Below are positions 1-9,039 of a stretch of 64,000 nucleotides of DNA, one piece after another. Made by a program: the position numbers and the translations under genes. The notes beneath the pieces were generated by a model. It was not told where the DNA came from. It worked only from the letters and a program-made list of their open reading frames with translations, and did not search any database. This DNA is from JAKVBK01 sp022447275 (lineage in GTDB: Bacteria > Pseudomonadota > Alphaproteobacteria > Rhodobacterales > Rhodobacteraceae): positions 372,001-436,000 of the forward strand of contig CP138932.1 of assembly GCA_047125605.1 (NCBI GenBank). The letters are read 5' to 3'. Each line of letters starts with the position of its first letter. Position 1 is the stretch's first letter.

Positions 1-557
1 GGATGGTTGGCTGTGCTGGCGGTCTTGAGCTATCCAGTCTCCAATCAAACTCCCTGAAAACTGGGAAAATACAGTGAAAAAGTGCTGACTTTTCCTGTGT
101 GCTAGTCTGATGGATTACTTTTAAATCTTTAAAACAATTACTTGACCGACAGCTACCTGAACTTTCTAACAGGGGATCTTTGATGTGGTATCAGCGAAAT
201 GATTGGGGTGAACAGTGAAGTGATACTTGGCCTGACTTCCGCCAGATCGTAGATCAGCGGTCCGATTTTCCTTAAGTCAGCATTCCAATAATATGCAAAG
301 AAGGACTGCTTTGAGCCCAAAGCGGAGACCCGAATAGCGCGATAAATGGCTACGCTGCCCTAGGATGTGACATCTGCTGCTTTTAACTACTATGCAGCGG
401 CAATTCACAATATCGAGCTGGGCACATAGTGCTTATGCTGTTTGTTTCGGTCTTTTCTCCACTTAGCTGGAGATCCGGGTTTTCTTTGCATCTGGTGCGT
501 TGAAACCAATGCGAAAGTTACCTAAACCAGCGCCGCGTGTAGAATGAGGAGGTTTAA
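1..557. other. AT-richer gene-poor stretch left of htpG
   Basis: No convincing gene is visible here. The only open frame of note (463-645, minus) runs antisense into htpG and has no recognisable content. Base composition is visibly more AT-rich than in the bulk of the window. A candidate promoter for htpG lies at its right end. A weaker promoter-like arrangement (CTTGAC near 145, TTCTAA 17 bases later) is also present but is about 400 bases from the htpG start. Confidence 0.5.
499..527 (+). promoter_or_regulatory. candidate heat-shock (RpoH-type) promoter of htpG
   Basis: TTGAAA at 500-505 and CCTAAA at 521-526 are separated by 15 bases, which resembles the RpoH pattern of an extended CTTGAAA box and a C-rich -10. 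It would give a leader of about 25 bases, with the ribosome site GAGGAGG near 547-553 and the htpG ATG at 558. The -10 is not a perfect match. This is a pattern call by eye. Confidence 0.4.
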
Positions 558-2423
558 ATGGCAGGAGCCATCGAGAAAGAAACGTTTTCCTTTCAGACCG
601 AAGTTGGTCAACTTTTGGAAATTGTAGCAGGCTCGCTATATTCAAATCGCGAAGTGTTTCTAAGGGAGCTCGTCTCTAACGCCTCCGATGCCTGTGACAA
701 GCTGCGCTACGCAACTCTAACGGATGCGAAGCTGGCACCGGCACAGGCTCTCGAAATAGCGCTTAAGTTCGACACGAAAGCCAAGACGTTGTCTATCTCT
801 GACAACGGGATTGGCATGAACCATGCTGACTTGCTGGAAACACTTGGAACAATAGCCAAGTCGGGCACTGGTGCTTTCATCGAGGCGCTAAAAGCTGACG
901 AGAAAGATGCCCCAGGTCTAATTGGTCAGTTTGGTGTTGGTTTCTACTCGGCCTTCATGGTCGCGTCCAAAGTTGAAGTGCTGACCCGTAGGGCCGGTGA
1001 GGATGAAGCTTGGCTCTGGTCGTCCGATGGAAAAGGATCTTTCACGATCGAGGAGGCGCAGCGCGACCTCAACGGCACCACTGTCACCTTGCACCTTAAA
1101 AAAGACGCCAAAGAATTCGCTGAAGAAGCCCGTATCAGGCATATCATAAAGACCTATTCCGAGCATATTAGTTTTCCTGTTAAGCTTGGGGAGGAAGCGC
1201 TCAACGCTGCAGAAGCGCTCTGGACCCTTCCAGCTAAAGACATATCAGAAGAACAGTATACCGAATTCTATCGCCACAACTCACATGCCTACGACGCCCC
1301 GTGGCATGTGATCCACAATAGGGTGGAAGGTACGCTCAATCATATCAGCTTGCTATTTGTGCCCTCCACCCAACCTTTTGATCTCTTCGAGGCCGAGCGC
1401 AAAAGCCACGTCAAGCTCTACGTAAACCGCGTCTTCATTTCCGAAACGACAAAGGACCTTGTACCAGCATACCTCCGTTTCCTGCGCGGTATCGTAGACA
1501 GCCAAGATCTTTCTCTAAACGTCTCCCGCGAGATGCTTCAGGCCGACCCGAAGCTGGCTAAGATTAAGTCCCAAGTCTCAAAGAAAGTACTCAGCGAACT
1601 GAAGAAAAAGGCCGCCAAGGCGCCTGAAGACTACGCGAAGTTTTGGGAGAATTTTGGCGCAGTATTGAAAGAGGGTTTAATAGAAGATCCCAGTTTGCGC
1701 GACCGCATTCTTGAGGTCTGCCGTTTTGCCTCCACGGGTGAAGATGCTCTCACTAGCATCATTGATTATGTTTCTCGAATGAGAGAAGGGCAGGAAGCTA
1801 TTTTCTACATCGCTGGAGAGAACGCTGCTAAGCTTGCGCAATCTCCCCATTTGGAGGGCTACAAGGCTAAGGGCGTCGAGGTATTGCTTCTGTCCGACCA
1901 CGTAGACGAGTTTTGGCTGCAGCACATTACCGAGTTCGATGGTAAGCCGCTCAAGTCAATCACTCGTGGCGCAGCAGACCTAGACAACGTCAAAGCCGAT
2001 GAGGCAAATCCAGATATAGATAAGAGGGAGGATGCGGATCTCGCTGACCTGATCGCCGCTATCAAGGTGGAACTGGGCGAGGCAGTCAAAGACGTGCGCC
2101 CGTCGAAACGGCTGACAGACAGCCCGGTCTGCCTGATAGCTGATGATGGTGACATGGATGTCAATCTGGAACGCCTGCTCAAACGCCATGGTCAACTGGA
2201 GCATGGGACGCTGCGGGTACTTGAGCTAAACCCAAACCACCCAATTATCGCCGCCTTGGCAGAAAGGGCGAAGGCAGAAGGTGCTGGCGACGATGACCTT
2301 TTGCGGGACGCAACTCACCTCCTTTTGGATCAGGCTCGCATCGTCGAAGGCGAAACTCCAAGCGACCCATCCGAGTTCGCAAAGCGAATGGGAACGGTCA
2401 TGGCACGCGCTTTCGGCAGTTAG
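558..2423 (+). CDS. htpG: molecular chaperone HtpG (Hsp90 family)
   Basis: Bacterial Hsp90, a dimeric ATP-dependent cytoplasmic chaperone. It has 621 residues, close to the usual length of about 625. The N-terminal GHKL ATPase motifs are all present: RELVSNASD (36-44), DNGIGM (82-87), GTIAKSGTG (97-105) and GQFGVGFYSA (123-132). Middle and C-terminal dimerisation regions follow. The start is fixed by a strong GAGGAGG ribosome site about 5-8 bases upstream. Its base composition is lower in GC than the genes right of position 4100, and it stands alone in gene-poor DNA. A heat-shock-like promoter precedes it, which fits with rpoH elsewhere in the window. Confidence 0.97.
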   Translation: MAGAIEKETFSFQTEVGQLLEIVAGSLYSNREVFLRELVSNASDACDKLRYATLTDAKLAPAQALEIALKFDTKAKTLSISDNGIGMNHADLLETLGTIAKSGTGAFIEALKADEKDAPGLIGQFGVGFYSAFMVASKVEVLTRRAGEDEAWLWSSDGKGSFTIEEAQRDLNGTTVTLHLKKDAKEFAEEARIRHIIKTYSEHISFPVKLGEEALNAAEALWTLPAKDISEEQYTEFYRHNSHAYDAPWHVIHNRVEGTLNHISLLFVPSTQPFDLFEAERKSHVKLYVNRVFISETTKDLVPAYLRFLRGIVDSQDLSLNVSREMLQADPKLAKIKSQVSKKVLSELKKKAAKAPEDYAKFWENFGAVLKEGLIEDPSLRDRILEVCRFASTGEDALTSIIDYVSRMREGQEAIFYIAGENAAKLAQSPHLEGYKAKGVEVLLLSDHVDEFWLQHITEFDGKPLKSITRGAADLDNVKADEANPDIDKREDADLADLIAAIKVELGEAVKDVRPSKRLTDSPVCLIADDGDMDVNLERLLKRHGQLEHGTLRVLELNPNHPIIAALAERAKAEGAGDDDLLRDATHLLLDQARIVEGETPSDPSEFAKRMGTVMARAFGS

Positions 2424-2815
2424 CGGAGGCGCAGGGAAGTTATCAGTCCCGATGCGCAACCTGCAAAAAAAATGCTTGGCAAAGGCGCGTTTTCAACTCG
2501 CTCAAAGTAAGCCTAGGATCTTGCCGTTTGAACGGCAGGATTGTCCGTTTTGCCACGCTTTAAGAGGTAGTCTTGGCAGAGGCCTCGATTTCATATTCTG
2601 GTAAGCATGACACGCTTGCGTGCCATTATGTCAGGTTCAGGTTGCGAGCTACACAGTCGGCGGGACTTATCGCATCATCTCAAATGTTAGGAACATGGAC
2701 GTTGTTGATGCTCTGCCCACGTCAGACCGGATCAAGGAGTGGTTGGAGCGATGAATGCTGGATTTGAGCACATTGAATTACAAGGCGGACCAAAGTCCGA
2801 AGCGAGGGTAGGGCC
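2424..2815. other. intergenic region with a possible protein remnant
   Basis: No intact gene. A plus-strand frame from about 2611 to 2753 reads like the C-terminal end of a protein (it contains MDVVDALPTSDRIKEWLER before a TGA), but two in-frame stops lie just upstream and no family can be named. Two short inverted repeats are also seen: TGCCGTT/AACGGCA around 2522-2537 and CACGC/GCGTG around 2610-2621. Neither has a T-tract that would make it a terminator. Confidence 0.3.
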
Positions 2816-3460
2816 ATGAGTTTATCGAAAGACGCAGCATTTTGGAGTAAGACGGCGCGCAAATACGCCGCCGATCCCATTAAAAATATGGACGGCTACC
2901 TTAATACGCTCGAACGCACGAAGTCTTACCTAAGCGCAGAGGACGACGTGCTGGAGATCGGATGCGGTACAGGGTCAACCGCCCTGTTGATTGCACCCCA
3001 CGTTGCCACGATCACTGCTTCAGACCTCGCCCCTGGCATGATTGAAATTGCAAACGAGAAGTTGGCCAAAGAGGGCCTGGAGAATGTGACCTTCAAAGTG
3101 GCTGAAGTTCAGGAGCACACTCCGGATGGGGCATCATACGATGCGGTGCTGGCGCTTAACTTGCTGCACCTTGTCGAAGATCTAGACCAAGCGCTCGACC
3201 ACATTGCGTCGCTCACAAAGCCCGGCGGTGTCTTTATTTCCAAGACGGTGTGCTCCCCCACAAGGTTCAGCTTAAAATTCTCGCTTATCAACCGAATTGC
3301 GGTGCCTCTCATGCAAGCATTTGGAAAAGCTCCGTCGGTGAACTTCCTTGGCGGACCAGAACTCGACAAGCGGATTGAAGCGACGAGCTTTAAAATCCTG
3401 GAGACGATTGACCAAGAAGGAACGCTTCTAAGCCGTTACATTGTTGCAAAGAAGAAATGA
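2816..3460 (+). CDS. class I SAM-dependent methyltransferase
   Basis: A 214-residue soluble protein with a Rossmann methyltransferase fold. Motif I VLEIGCGTGS lies at residues 45-54, followed by the acidic motif TASDLAPGM near 67-75 and the motif IV-like segment YDAVLALNLLHL. The substrate cannot be told; the family contains many small-molecule and quinone methyltransferases. ATG at 2816 follows a G-rich site (AGGGTAGGGCC). It lies alone between htpG and tRNA-Gln in AT-richer DNA and could be part of an acquired block. Confidence 0.85.
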   Translation: MSLSKDAAFWSKTARKYAADPIKNMDGYLNTLERTKSYLSAEDDVLEIGCGTGSTALLIAPHVATITASDLAPGMIEIANEKLAKEGLENVTFKVAEVQEHTPDGASYDAVLALNLLHLVEDLDQALDHIASLTKPGGVFISKTVCSPTRFSLKFSLINRIAVPLMQAFGKAPSVNFLGGPELDKRIEATSFKILETIDQEGTLLSRYIVAKKK

Positions 3461-3962
3461 TGCGGCCTCTTCGGTCGCCAGTCGCGGCTCCATCTGAAAA
3501 AAAATGCCAAGAGTTTGGAAGCGCAGAATCCAGACTTTCGCTTACCGTACTGCAACGTGTCCGTCGTCATAGATTTTGGGACAGATGAAGGCTAGCAGCC
3601 CGTCGGTCTGACAAGCGAGTATCTTTTGCGCAACGAGATCCCAACTGGCTGGCATGAACAGCGTAAATTCTTCGCAACTCTATGAAGTAGCTTGGTGCTC
3701 GAATTACCCGAGATTGTTCAGATGTTTAGCGTGCCGAGAGCTCAATCAGACCAGCGCTGCTCCTTCGCGGTGCATCTCCCTGTGTGAGCACGATGCCGTC
3801 ACTGCAAACTGCTAGCGTCTTGAGCATATTCCGAAACAGAGCCTGGATTCTTCCCCCAAACTCGACTCCTGAGACCTGGGTGCGATGGCAGACTGCCTGC
3901 ATGCCCCGAGAATACGGGCCAACATTTGGCCTAAATTTCTGACAATGAAAATTTTATGGTTG
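3461..3962. other. gene-poor stretch abutting the tRNA-Gln 3' end
   Basis: No supported gene in 502 bases. A plus-strand frame from 3506 reads protein-like for 29 codons, hits TAG at 3593, then continues open for about another 30 codons. It may be a decayed gene but matches nothing I recognise. The stretch is AT-rich and ends at the CCA end of the tRNA-Gln gene, the usual side for integrative elements. Confidence 0.3.
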
Positions 3963-4037
3963 TGGCTGGGGTGGTAGGATTCGAACCTACGGTACACGGT
4001 ACCAAAAACCGCTGCCTTACCGCTTGGCTACACCCCA
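3963..4037 (-). tRNA. tRNA-Gln (anticodon TTG)
   Basis: On the minus strand the acceptor stem TGGGGTG pairs with CACCCCA, followed by the discriminator G and an encoded CCA. The anticodon stem GCGGT/ACCGT encloses the loop TTTTGGT, giving anticodon TTG (glutamine, CAA codons). The T-arm is CGTAGG-TTCGAAT-CCTAC. Length is 75 bases with CCA. The gene faces away from the phosphomannomutase gene, and its 3' end borders the AT-rich htpG block. Confidence 0.95.
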
Positions 4038-4119
4038 ACCGTGAGCGCGGGTTTAGCGCTCTGAGCGCGGACGCGCAAGGCCCGATAGAGGAAAAATCTT
4101 CGGTTTTCGGGAGGCCCTC

Positions 4120-5616
4120 TCAGATCGTCTGGTCATAGTCCCCCACGGCGTCTTCGGTGCGGATGATCGCGTTCAGATCAGCAAAGATTTGGCGCATTTC
4201 AGCCTCGCTCTCGGGGCTCTCGCAGACTACAACCAGATTGGGTGTATTGGATGAAGCGCGCACAAGGCCCCATGCACCATTTTCCAGAATCACCCGTGCA
4301 CCGTTCACTGTTACGAGCTGTGCAATGGCGCGTCCGGCCAAGGTGCCGCCTTCCGCGGCCCGTGCTTCCAGTTTACTGACGATCCGCGCAAGAACGTCGT
4401 ATTTTTCGGTGTCGGCGCAATAGGGCGACATTGTCGGCGTGGCCCATGTGCGGGGCAGGGCGCGGCGCAGGTCTGACATGGACTTGTCAGGGTTGCGGTC
4501 CATCAACTTGCAGATCTCGACGGCAACACGCATCCCGCAATCGTAGCCCCGGCCGATTTCGCCCGACAGGAAGTAATGGCCAGACTTCTCAAAACCTGCC
4601 AGGGCGCCCAGTTCTTTCACCCGCCGCTTCATATGGCTGTGCCCCGTCTTCCAGTAATCGGCCGTCACACCGTTCGCTCTGAGTTCGGGGTCAGAGGCAA
4701 AAAGACCGGTGGATTTCACGTCCGCGACGAAGGTCGCGTTGGGATAGATCTTGGATAGATCGCGGGCCATGATAACCCCGACCTTGTCGGCGAAAATTTC
4801 TTCCCCCTGATCATCCACAACGCCGCAGCGGTCACCATCTCCATCAAAGCCCAACGCCATGTCTGCGCCTGATGCGCGCACGGTGTCGGCCATGTCGTGC
4901 AGCATCTCAAGCGCTTCGGGGTTTGGGTTGTAATTGGGGAAGGTGTAGTCGGGCACGCAGTGGCTTTCGACGACCTCCACGCCCATGCGGCGAAACAACT
5001 GTGGCGCAACATGTGCGGCCGTACCGTTACCGGCGGCACAGACCACCTTGAGCTTGCGTTTCATGCGGAAGTCGCCCACCAAATCGTCCAGATAGGCCTC
5101 CAGCACCCCGTCCACGAATTCATAGGCACCGCCCTTCCGCTCTTCGAAATCGCCGGAAAGGACGATGTCGCGCAGTTCAGCCATTTCCTCCGGGCCATGG
5201 GTCAGTGGGCGCTCAAAACCCATTTTCACACCGGTCCAGCCGTTTGGATTGTGGGATGCAGTCACCATTGCAACTGCGGGCACATCGAGGTGGAATTGGC
5301 TGAAATAGGCCATGGGCGATAAGGCAGGGCCGATATCCTTGACTGTGATTCCGGCCCGCATCAGTCCTTGGATGAGCGCTAACTTGATGGACAGCGAATA
5401 GTCTCTGTAGTCGTTGCCAACAGCGATCACGGGTTCGATCCCGCGGCGCATCATCTGGGTTCCCAGACCCAAGCCAAGGGCCGTCATGCCGGGCAAGTTG
5501 ATGGCTTCGGGGTACTGCCAGCGGGCGTCATATTCCCGAAAACCCGTTGGTGTGATCATCGGATCGCGTAGAAATTCCCAAGTGTTGGGGCGTACAACGG
5601 GAGCAGGCGCTTTCAT
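4120..5616 (-). CDS. phosphomannomutase/phosphoglucomutase
   Basis: Alpha-D-phosphohexomutase interconverting hexose 6- and 1-phosphates, feeding nucleotide-sugar synthesis (498 residues, ManB/AlgC type). The active-site phosphoserine loop TASHNPN lies at residues 119-125 (Ser121) and the metal-binding DGDGDR at 258-263. A C-terminal phosphate-binding domain follows. It is the last gene of a minus-strand group with kpsT-like, kpsE-like and kdsA genes, 34 bases after kdsA, so its likely job is to supply precursors for a surface polysaccharide. Whether mannose or glucose phosphate is preferred cannot be read from the sequence. Confidence 0.92.
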   Translation of the reverse strand: MKAPAPVVRPNTWEFLRDPMITPTGFREYDARWQYPEAINLPGMTALGLGLGTQMMRRGIEPVIAVGNDYRDYSLSIKLALIQGLMRAGITVKDIGPALSPMAYFSQFHLDVPAVAMVTASHNPNGWTGVKMGFERPLTHGPEEMAELRDIVLSGDFEERKGGAYEFVDGVLEAYLDDLVGDFRMKRKLKVVCAAGNGTAAHVAPQLFRRMGVEVVESHCVPDYTFPNYNPNPEALEMLHDMADTVRASGADMALGFDGDGDRCGVVDDQGEEIFADKVGVIMARDLSKIYPNATFVADVKSTGLFASDPELRANGVTADYWKTGHSHMKRRVKELGALAGFEKSGHYFLSGEIGRGYDCGMRVAVEICKLMDRNPDKSMSDLRRALPRTWATPTMSPYCADTEKYDVLARIVSKLEARAAEGGTLAGRAIAQLVTVNGARVILENGAWGLVRASSNTPNLVVVCESPESEAEMRQIFADLNAIIRTEDAVGDYDQTI

Positions 5617-5650
5617 AACAAACCTCGTAAACTCTGAAATCGTGTTTGGC

Positions 5651-6484
5651 TCAAAGCCGGATAGGATCTTCTTTTGCGAGCGCGTCGAACTGCATCAGCC
5701 GCGCCACAAGGGCCGGCATTTGGTCCAGGGGGATCATGTTCGGCCCGTCCGAAGGCGCCGTATCCGGATCTTCATGGGTCTCAATGAATACGCCGGCAAT
5801 CCCCAGAGACACTGCCGCGCGCGCCATTACGGGGGCAAACTCGCGCTGCCCACCTGAGGCGCCGCCGAGCCCGCCCGGTTGCTGGACCGCATGGGTAGCA
5901 TCCATGATGACTGGATACCCCGATGCGGCCATCTGTGGGAGAGCGCGCATATCGGTGACAAGCGTGTTGTAGCCAAAACTGGCACCACGTTCTGTCAGAA
6001 AGATACGGGTATTACCTGTGCTTGCGACTTTTGCGGCCACATTGGGCATGTCCCATGGGGCAAGAAACTGCCCTTTCTTGATGTTGATGGCGGCCCCGCT
6101 TTGGCCAGCTGCCAGCAAAAGATCTGTCTGCCGGCATAGGAAGGCCGGGATTTGCAGAATGTCGACCGCTTCGGCGGCGGGCTCACATTGATCGGGGGCA
6201 TGCACGTCCGTCAGGGTGGGGCAGCCGATCTGGCTGCGCACGGCTGCTAGGATCGCAAGACCATCATCCATGCCCGGGCCGCGCTTTCCTGAAAGCGATG
6301 TCCTGTTTGCTTTGTCGTAGCTCGCTTTGAATACATATTTTGCGCCCGACTTGGCGCAGGCCGATGCCATGGTATCCGCGATGCGCAGAGCGTGATCCAG
6401 CGATTCCAGCTGGCAGGGCCCTGCAATGACGGTGAGTGGCAGATCGTTGCCAATGGCAAACGGTCCGATTTCGAATGTTTTCAT
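5651..6484 (-). CDS. kdsA: 3-deoxy-8-phosphooctulonate synthase (KDO-8-P synthase)
   Basis: Condenses phosphoenolpyruvate with arabinose 5-phosphate to KDO 8-phosphate, the first committed step to Kdo for LPS and Kdo-linked capsules. The 277-residue protein is of normal family length. It has IAGPCQLES at 20-28; Cys24 marks the metal-dependent class, because metal-independent enzymes carry Asn there. Later motifs such as FLTERG and DATHAVQQPGG are also present. The gene starts 5 bases after the kpsE-like gene and is surely cotranscribed with it. The placement suggests a role in capsule linker synthesis as well as LPS. Confidence 0.95.
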   Translation of the reverse strand: MKTFEIGPFAIGNDLPLTVIAGPCQLESLDHALRIADTMASACAKSGAKYVFKASYDKANRTSLSGKRGPGMDDGLAILAAVRSQIGCPTLTDVHAPDQCEPAAEAVDILQIPAFLCRQTDLLLAAGQSGAAINIKKGQFLAPWDMPNVAAKVASTGNTRIFLTERGASFGYNTLVTDMRALPQMAASGYPVIMDATHAVQQPGGLGGASGGQREFAPVMARAAVSLGIAGVFIETHEDPDTAPSDGPNMIPLDQMPALVARLMQFDALAKEDPIRL

Positions 6485-6489
6485 ATACT

Positions 6490-8124
6490 TTAAGCCGATA
6501 CTTGTTCGCGTAAGACGGACGCCGTCAACGATAGCATCAGATATATACCCGCAAAGATAGCAAAGGCGAGTGCGGTGTTTTCGGCGGCACGCGGATATGT
6601 CGGCTCGTCCGGTGCAACCGGGCTCACTCCGACGGTGACGTAGCGGGTTTGACGATTTGCCTCGATCCGCGCTGTCTCCATCTGGCTGGCAGCTTGCTGA
6701 AGCAGCAACTGCCGAGTCGTTAGATCGGCCTCTGCAATGCGCAATTCTCCAGTGATCCGTGCCAGCGATGCCGCCCCATTTGCGCCTTCCGTCATCGAGG
6801 CACGCAAATCAGCCACAAGTGCCTCAAGCCGTGCGATCTCTCCCTGAACACCGCGCACTTTTGCCGGTGACGGGCGGGCGTTCGCGAGCAATTGATCCAG
6901 CTCTAGCTGTTTTACGCGCAGCTGTGTTTCAAACTGGGTGATCTGGCCCATCAGACTGGACGTCTCACTCACGGGATCAAGAACGCCCATGCGTTCTTGC
7001 AATTCTAGAACCCGCGCTTGCGCCTCCGATACATTCTCTTCGGCATCTGCATAGCTTTCGAGTGAACCCTTCATCTGATCATTGCGCAGGCGTTGCGTAA
7101 GATTGTCTACCTGCTCCTCTGCATAGCCAATCAAACGTTCTGAGAAAGCCTGACTACTTGTAGGGTCAGCCGCAATGACCTCCATCTTAAGAATGCCCTC
7201 GGTCGGATCGTACCCAATCTTCACCTTTGACGAATAGAGCGCGTAGAGATCCTCGTTGCTGGCATCGGGTGCGAGGCGCTGGACTTCGTCAATTTCTGAT
7301 TGGCTCCAATGCTCTCTAAACCCGAGGTCTGTATCGAGCCGTAGCATTGCGTCGCGCGATTGCAGGTAAGATTGGACCGTTGTGCTGTCTTGCTGTACCG
7401 CGAGGCCAGTGCCTTGGAATAAACCTCCCAAGCCAGATGCGCTTTGGGAGTCTGCTTGTTGGATTGTGAACTCTGAATGTGTGGCGTAGAGCGGTGTCGC
7501 AACGAAGAAATAATACCATCCTGCTAACAGCGTGGGCAAAAACACGAAAAAGCTAAGGCGCGTCACCAGCAAAAGCAGTTTGCGTTGCCGACGTTTTGCG
7601 ATGTTGCGCTGAATTTTTAGAATATCAGATGCCCGTTGCTCCGCTGGGTCAGGTGGTTGGGGCGGAGGCGCCAGAGGACCCGGTACCGGGGCTTCTTTTT
7701 GGGTCTGTGGTAGCCGGGGCTTGGCCTCGAGGGCAGGAACCTGTGCATCTGGCGCCCGCTCCGTAATCTGGAGAACGTTGGAACGTTCAAACGGATCGAT
7801 CCCCTTGGCGCGCAGCAGGCGCACGGCATCGAAATCCGAAGTTGGCGCGAGACCGTTTTTCTGCGCGATCCGTCGGGCCATGCGCAGCTGGCGACCGGTG
7901 AGGCCTTCTTTTTTGATGGCGTCAAGGGTCTGCGCATCTGTCACCGCTTCGCTCTTATTGTCGTCCCCGCGGTTAATTGCTTCGGTGGATTTGTCTTCAT
8001 GAGGCTCGCCGTTTATGGCGTTTTTCGCGTCCAGAGCCGCGGGATCTTTCGCACCCGGGGGCGGCGTGTCTGCCGCGAGTTTACTACCCCGCTTTGTCCG
8101 GTATTTCAGGGCGCGGGAACTCAT
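6490..8124 (-). CDS. capsule polysaccharide export protein, KpsE/CtrB-like
   Basis: Inner-membrane polysaccharide co-polymerase-type protein that links an ABC capsule exporter to the outer-membrane channel. The 544 residues divide into a long, charged, Pro-rich cytoplasmic N-terminus (1-180), one transmembrane helix at about 183-207, a large periplasmic part with coiled-coil-forming repeats (about 330-490), and a second membrane helix at about 516-535. This is the KpsE topology with an N-terminal extension of the kind seen in roseobacters. It overlaps the ATPase gene by 4 bases. The permease (KpsM) and the outer-membrane partner (KpsD/Wza) are not in the window. Confidence 0.85.
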   Translation of the reverse strand: MSSRALKYRTKRGSKLAADTPPPGAKDPAALDAKNAINGEPHEDKSTEAINRGDDNKSEAVTDAQTLDAIKKEGLTGRQLRMARRIAQKNGLAPTSDFDAVRLLRAKGIDPFERSNVLQITERAPDAQVPALEAKPRLPQTQKEAPVPGPLAPPPQPPDPAEQRASDILKIQRNIAKRRQRKLLLLVTRLSFFVFLPTLLAGWYYFFVATPLYATHSEFTIQQADSQSASGLGGLFQGTGLAVQQDSTTVQSYLQSRDAMLRLDTDLGFREHWSQSEIDEVQRLAPDASNEDLYALYSSKVKIGYDPTEGILKMEVIAADPTSSQAFSERLIGYAEEQVDNLTQRLRNDQMKGSLESYADAEENVSEAQARVLELQERMGVLDPVSETSSLMGQITQFETQLRVKQLELDQLLANARPSPAKVRGVQGEIARLEALVADLRASMTEGANGAASLARITGELRIAEADLTTRQLLLQQAASQMETARIEANRQTRYVTVGVSPVAPDEPTYPRAAENTALAFAIFAGIYLMLSLTASVLREQVSA

Positions 8125-8789
8125 GGGGCGGAGTGCTCCAAGTCATAATGATAAATGTGCTTAGCTTCCTCGAGGCTGTCAAACATGTAGAGCTTTCCAG
8201 CACTGAGTACGGCGGCAGAGCGACAGAATTTTTCAAGTGTTTCCGCTTGATGGCTAACGATGACAACAGTAGTTGTGCTTAGGCGCTCGCGCAGGATGGA
8301 GCCTGCTTTCTTATTGAACTCCACATCAGTGGTGCCGGGCATGCCCTCGTCAATCAGGTATATGTCGAAATCCAATGCCAACATTAGAGCAAAGCAGAAC
8401 CGTGCGCGCATTCCTGAGCTATAGGTGCCAACGGGCATATCAAAGTATTCTTCAATTCCGACGAGCCAGCGGCAGAAAGCCTCCACGTAGTCGGGGTCAA
8501 GGTCATAGAGCCGTGCGATATATCGACAGTTTTCCTGCCCCGTGTGGCGACCAACGACCCCGCCCATAAATCCAAGCGGGAAGGAGATTTTGCACTTGCG
8601 ATTGACTACACCTTCATCGGGCTTCTCAAGTCCGGCCATCATATTGATTATTGTGGTCTTGCCAGTGCCGTTCGGTGCCAAAATGCCCACAGAATGTCCC
8701 AGTTCGACCCGGAAATTTGCCTGGTCGAGTATGACTTTCCTCTGGGTTCCGGTCCAAAAGGACTTGCTGACATTTACGAACTCTAACAT
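8121..8789 (-). CDS. capsule polysaccharide ABC transporter ATPase, KpsT-like
   Basis: ATPase subunit of an ABC-2 type polysaccharide exporter, 222 residues (the usual KpsT length). Walker A GILAPNGTGKTT lies at 35-46, the signature YSSGMRARF near 137-145, Walker B DIYLIDEGMP near 155-164, and the switch His in IVSHQAE. It is the first gene of the operon that runs kpsT-like, kpsE-like, kdsA, phosphomannomutase. The matching permease is missing next to it, and a terminator upstream separates it from nhaA. Confidence 0.88.
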   Translation of the reverse strand: MLEFVNVSKSFWTGTQRKVILDQANFRVELGHSVGILAPNGTGKTTIINMMAGLEKPDEGVVNRKCKISFPLGFMGGVVGRHTGQENCRYIARLYDLDPDYVEAFCRWLVGIEEYFDMPVGTYSSGMRARFCFALMLALDFDIYLIDEGMPGTTDVEFNKKAGSILRERLSTTTVVIVSHQAETLEKFCRSAAVLSAGKLYMFDSLEEAKHIYHYDLEHSAP

Positions 8790-8952
8790 GTGGCTGCCTG
8801 TTCAACACATTTGGTATCACGCATCGGCGGTGTATTTCGGGTTAAGGTCAGTATCATGCCACTCATGCGGCATAATTAAGATGCCGACTGACGCGCTTTC
8901 AAGACTGACGCAGAACAAAGGTATTGTCTTGCATCTTCCGAAGCTTGCCAAG

Positions 8953-8987
8953 AAAAAACGCCCGCTCCTAAAGAGGTAGCGGGCGTT
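8953..8987 (-). terminator. rho-independent terminator of nhaA
   Basis: On the minus strand, AACGCCCGCT pairs with AGCGGGCGTT across an 11-base loop and is followed by TTTT. It lies about 50 bases after the nhaA stop codon and about 165 bases before the kpsT-like start, so it separates the two transcription units. Confidence 0.85.
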
Positions 8988-9039
8988 CTCATTGGTGTAG
9001 CTTCCGGATCAAAGTTTGTCAGGACCCGGGATTGGGGCG

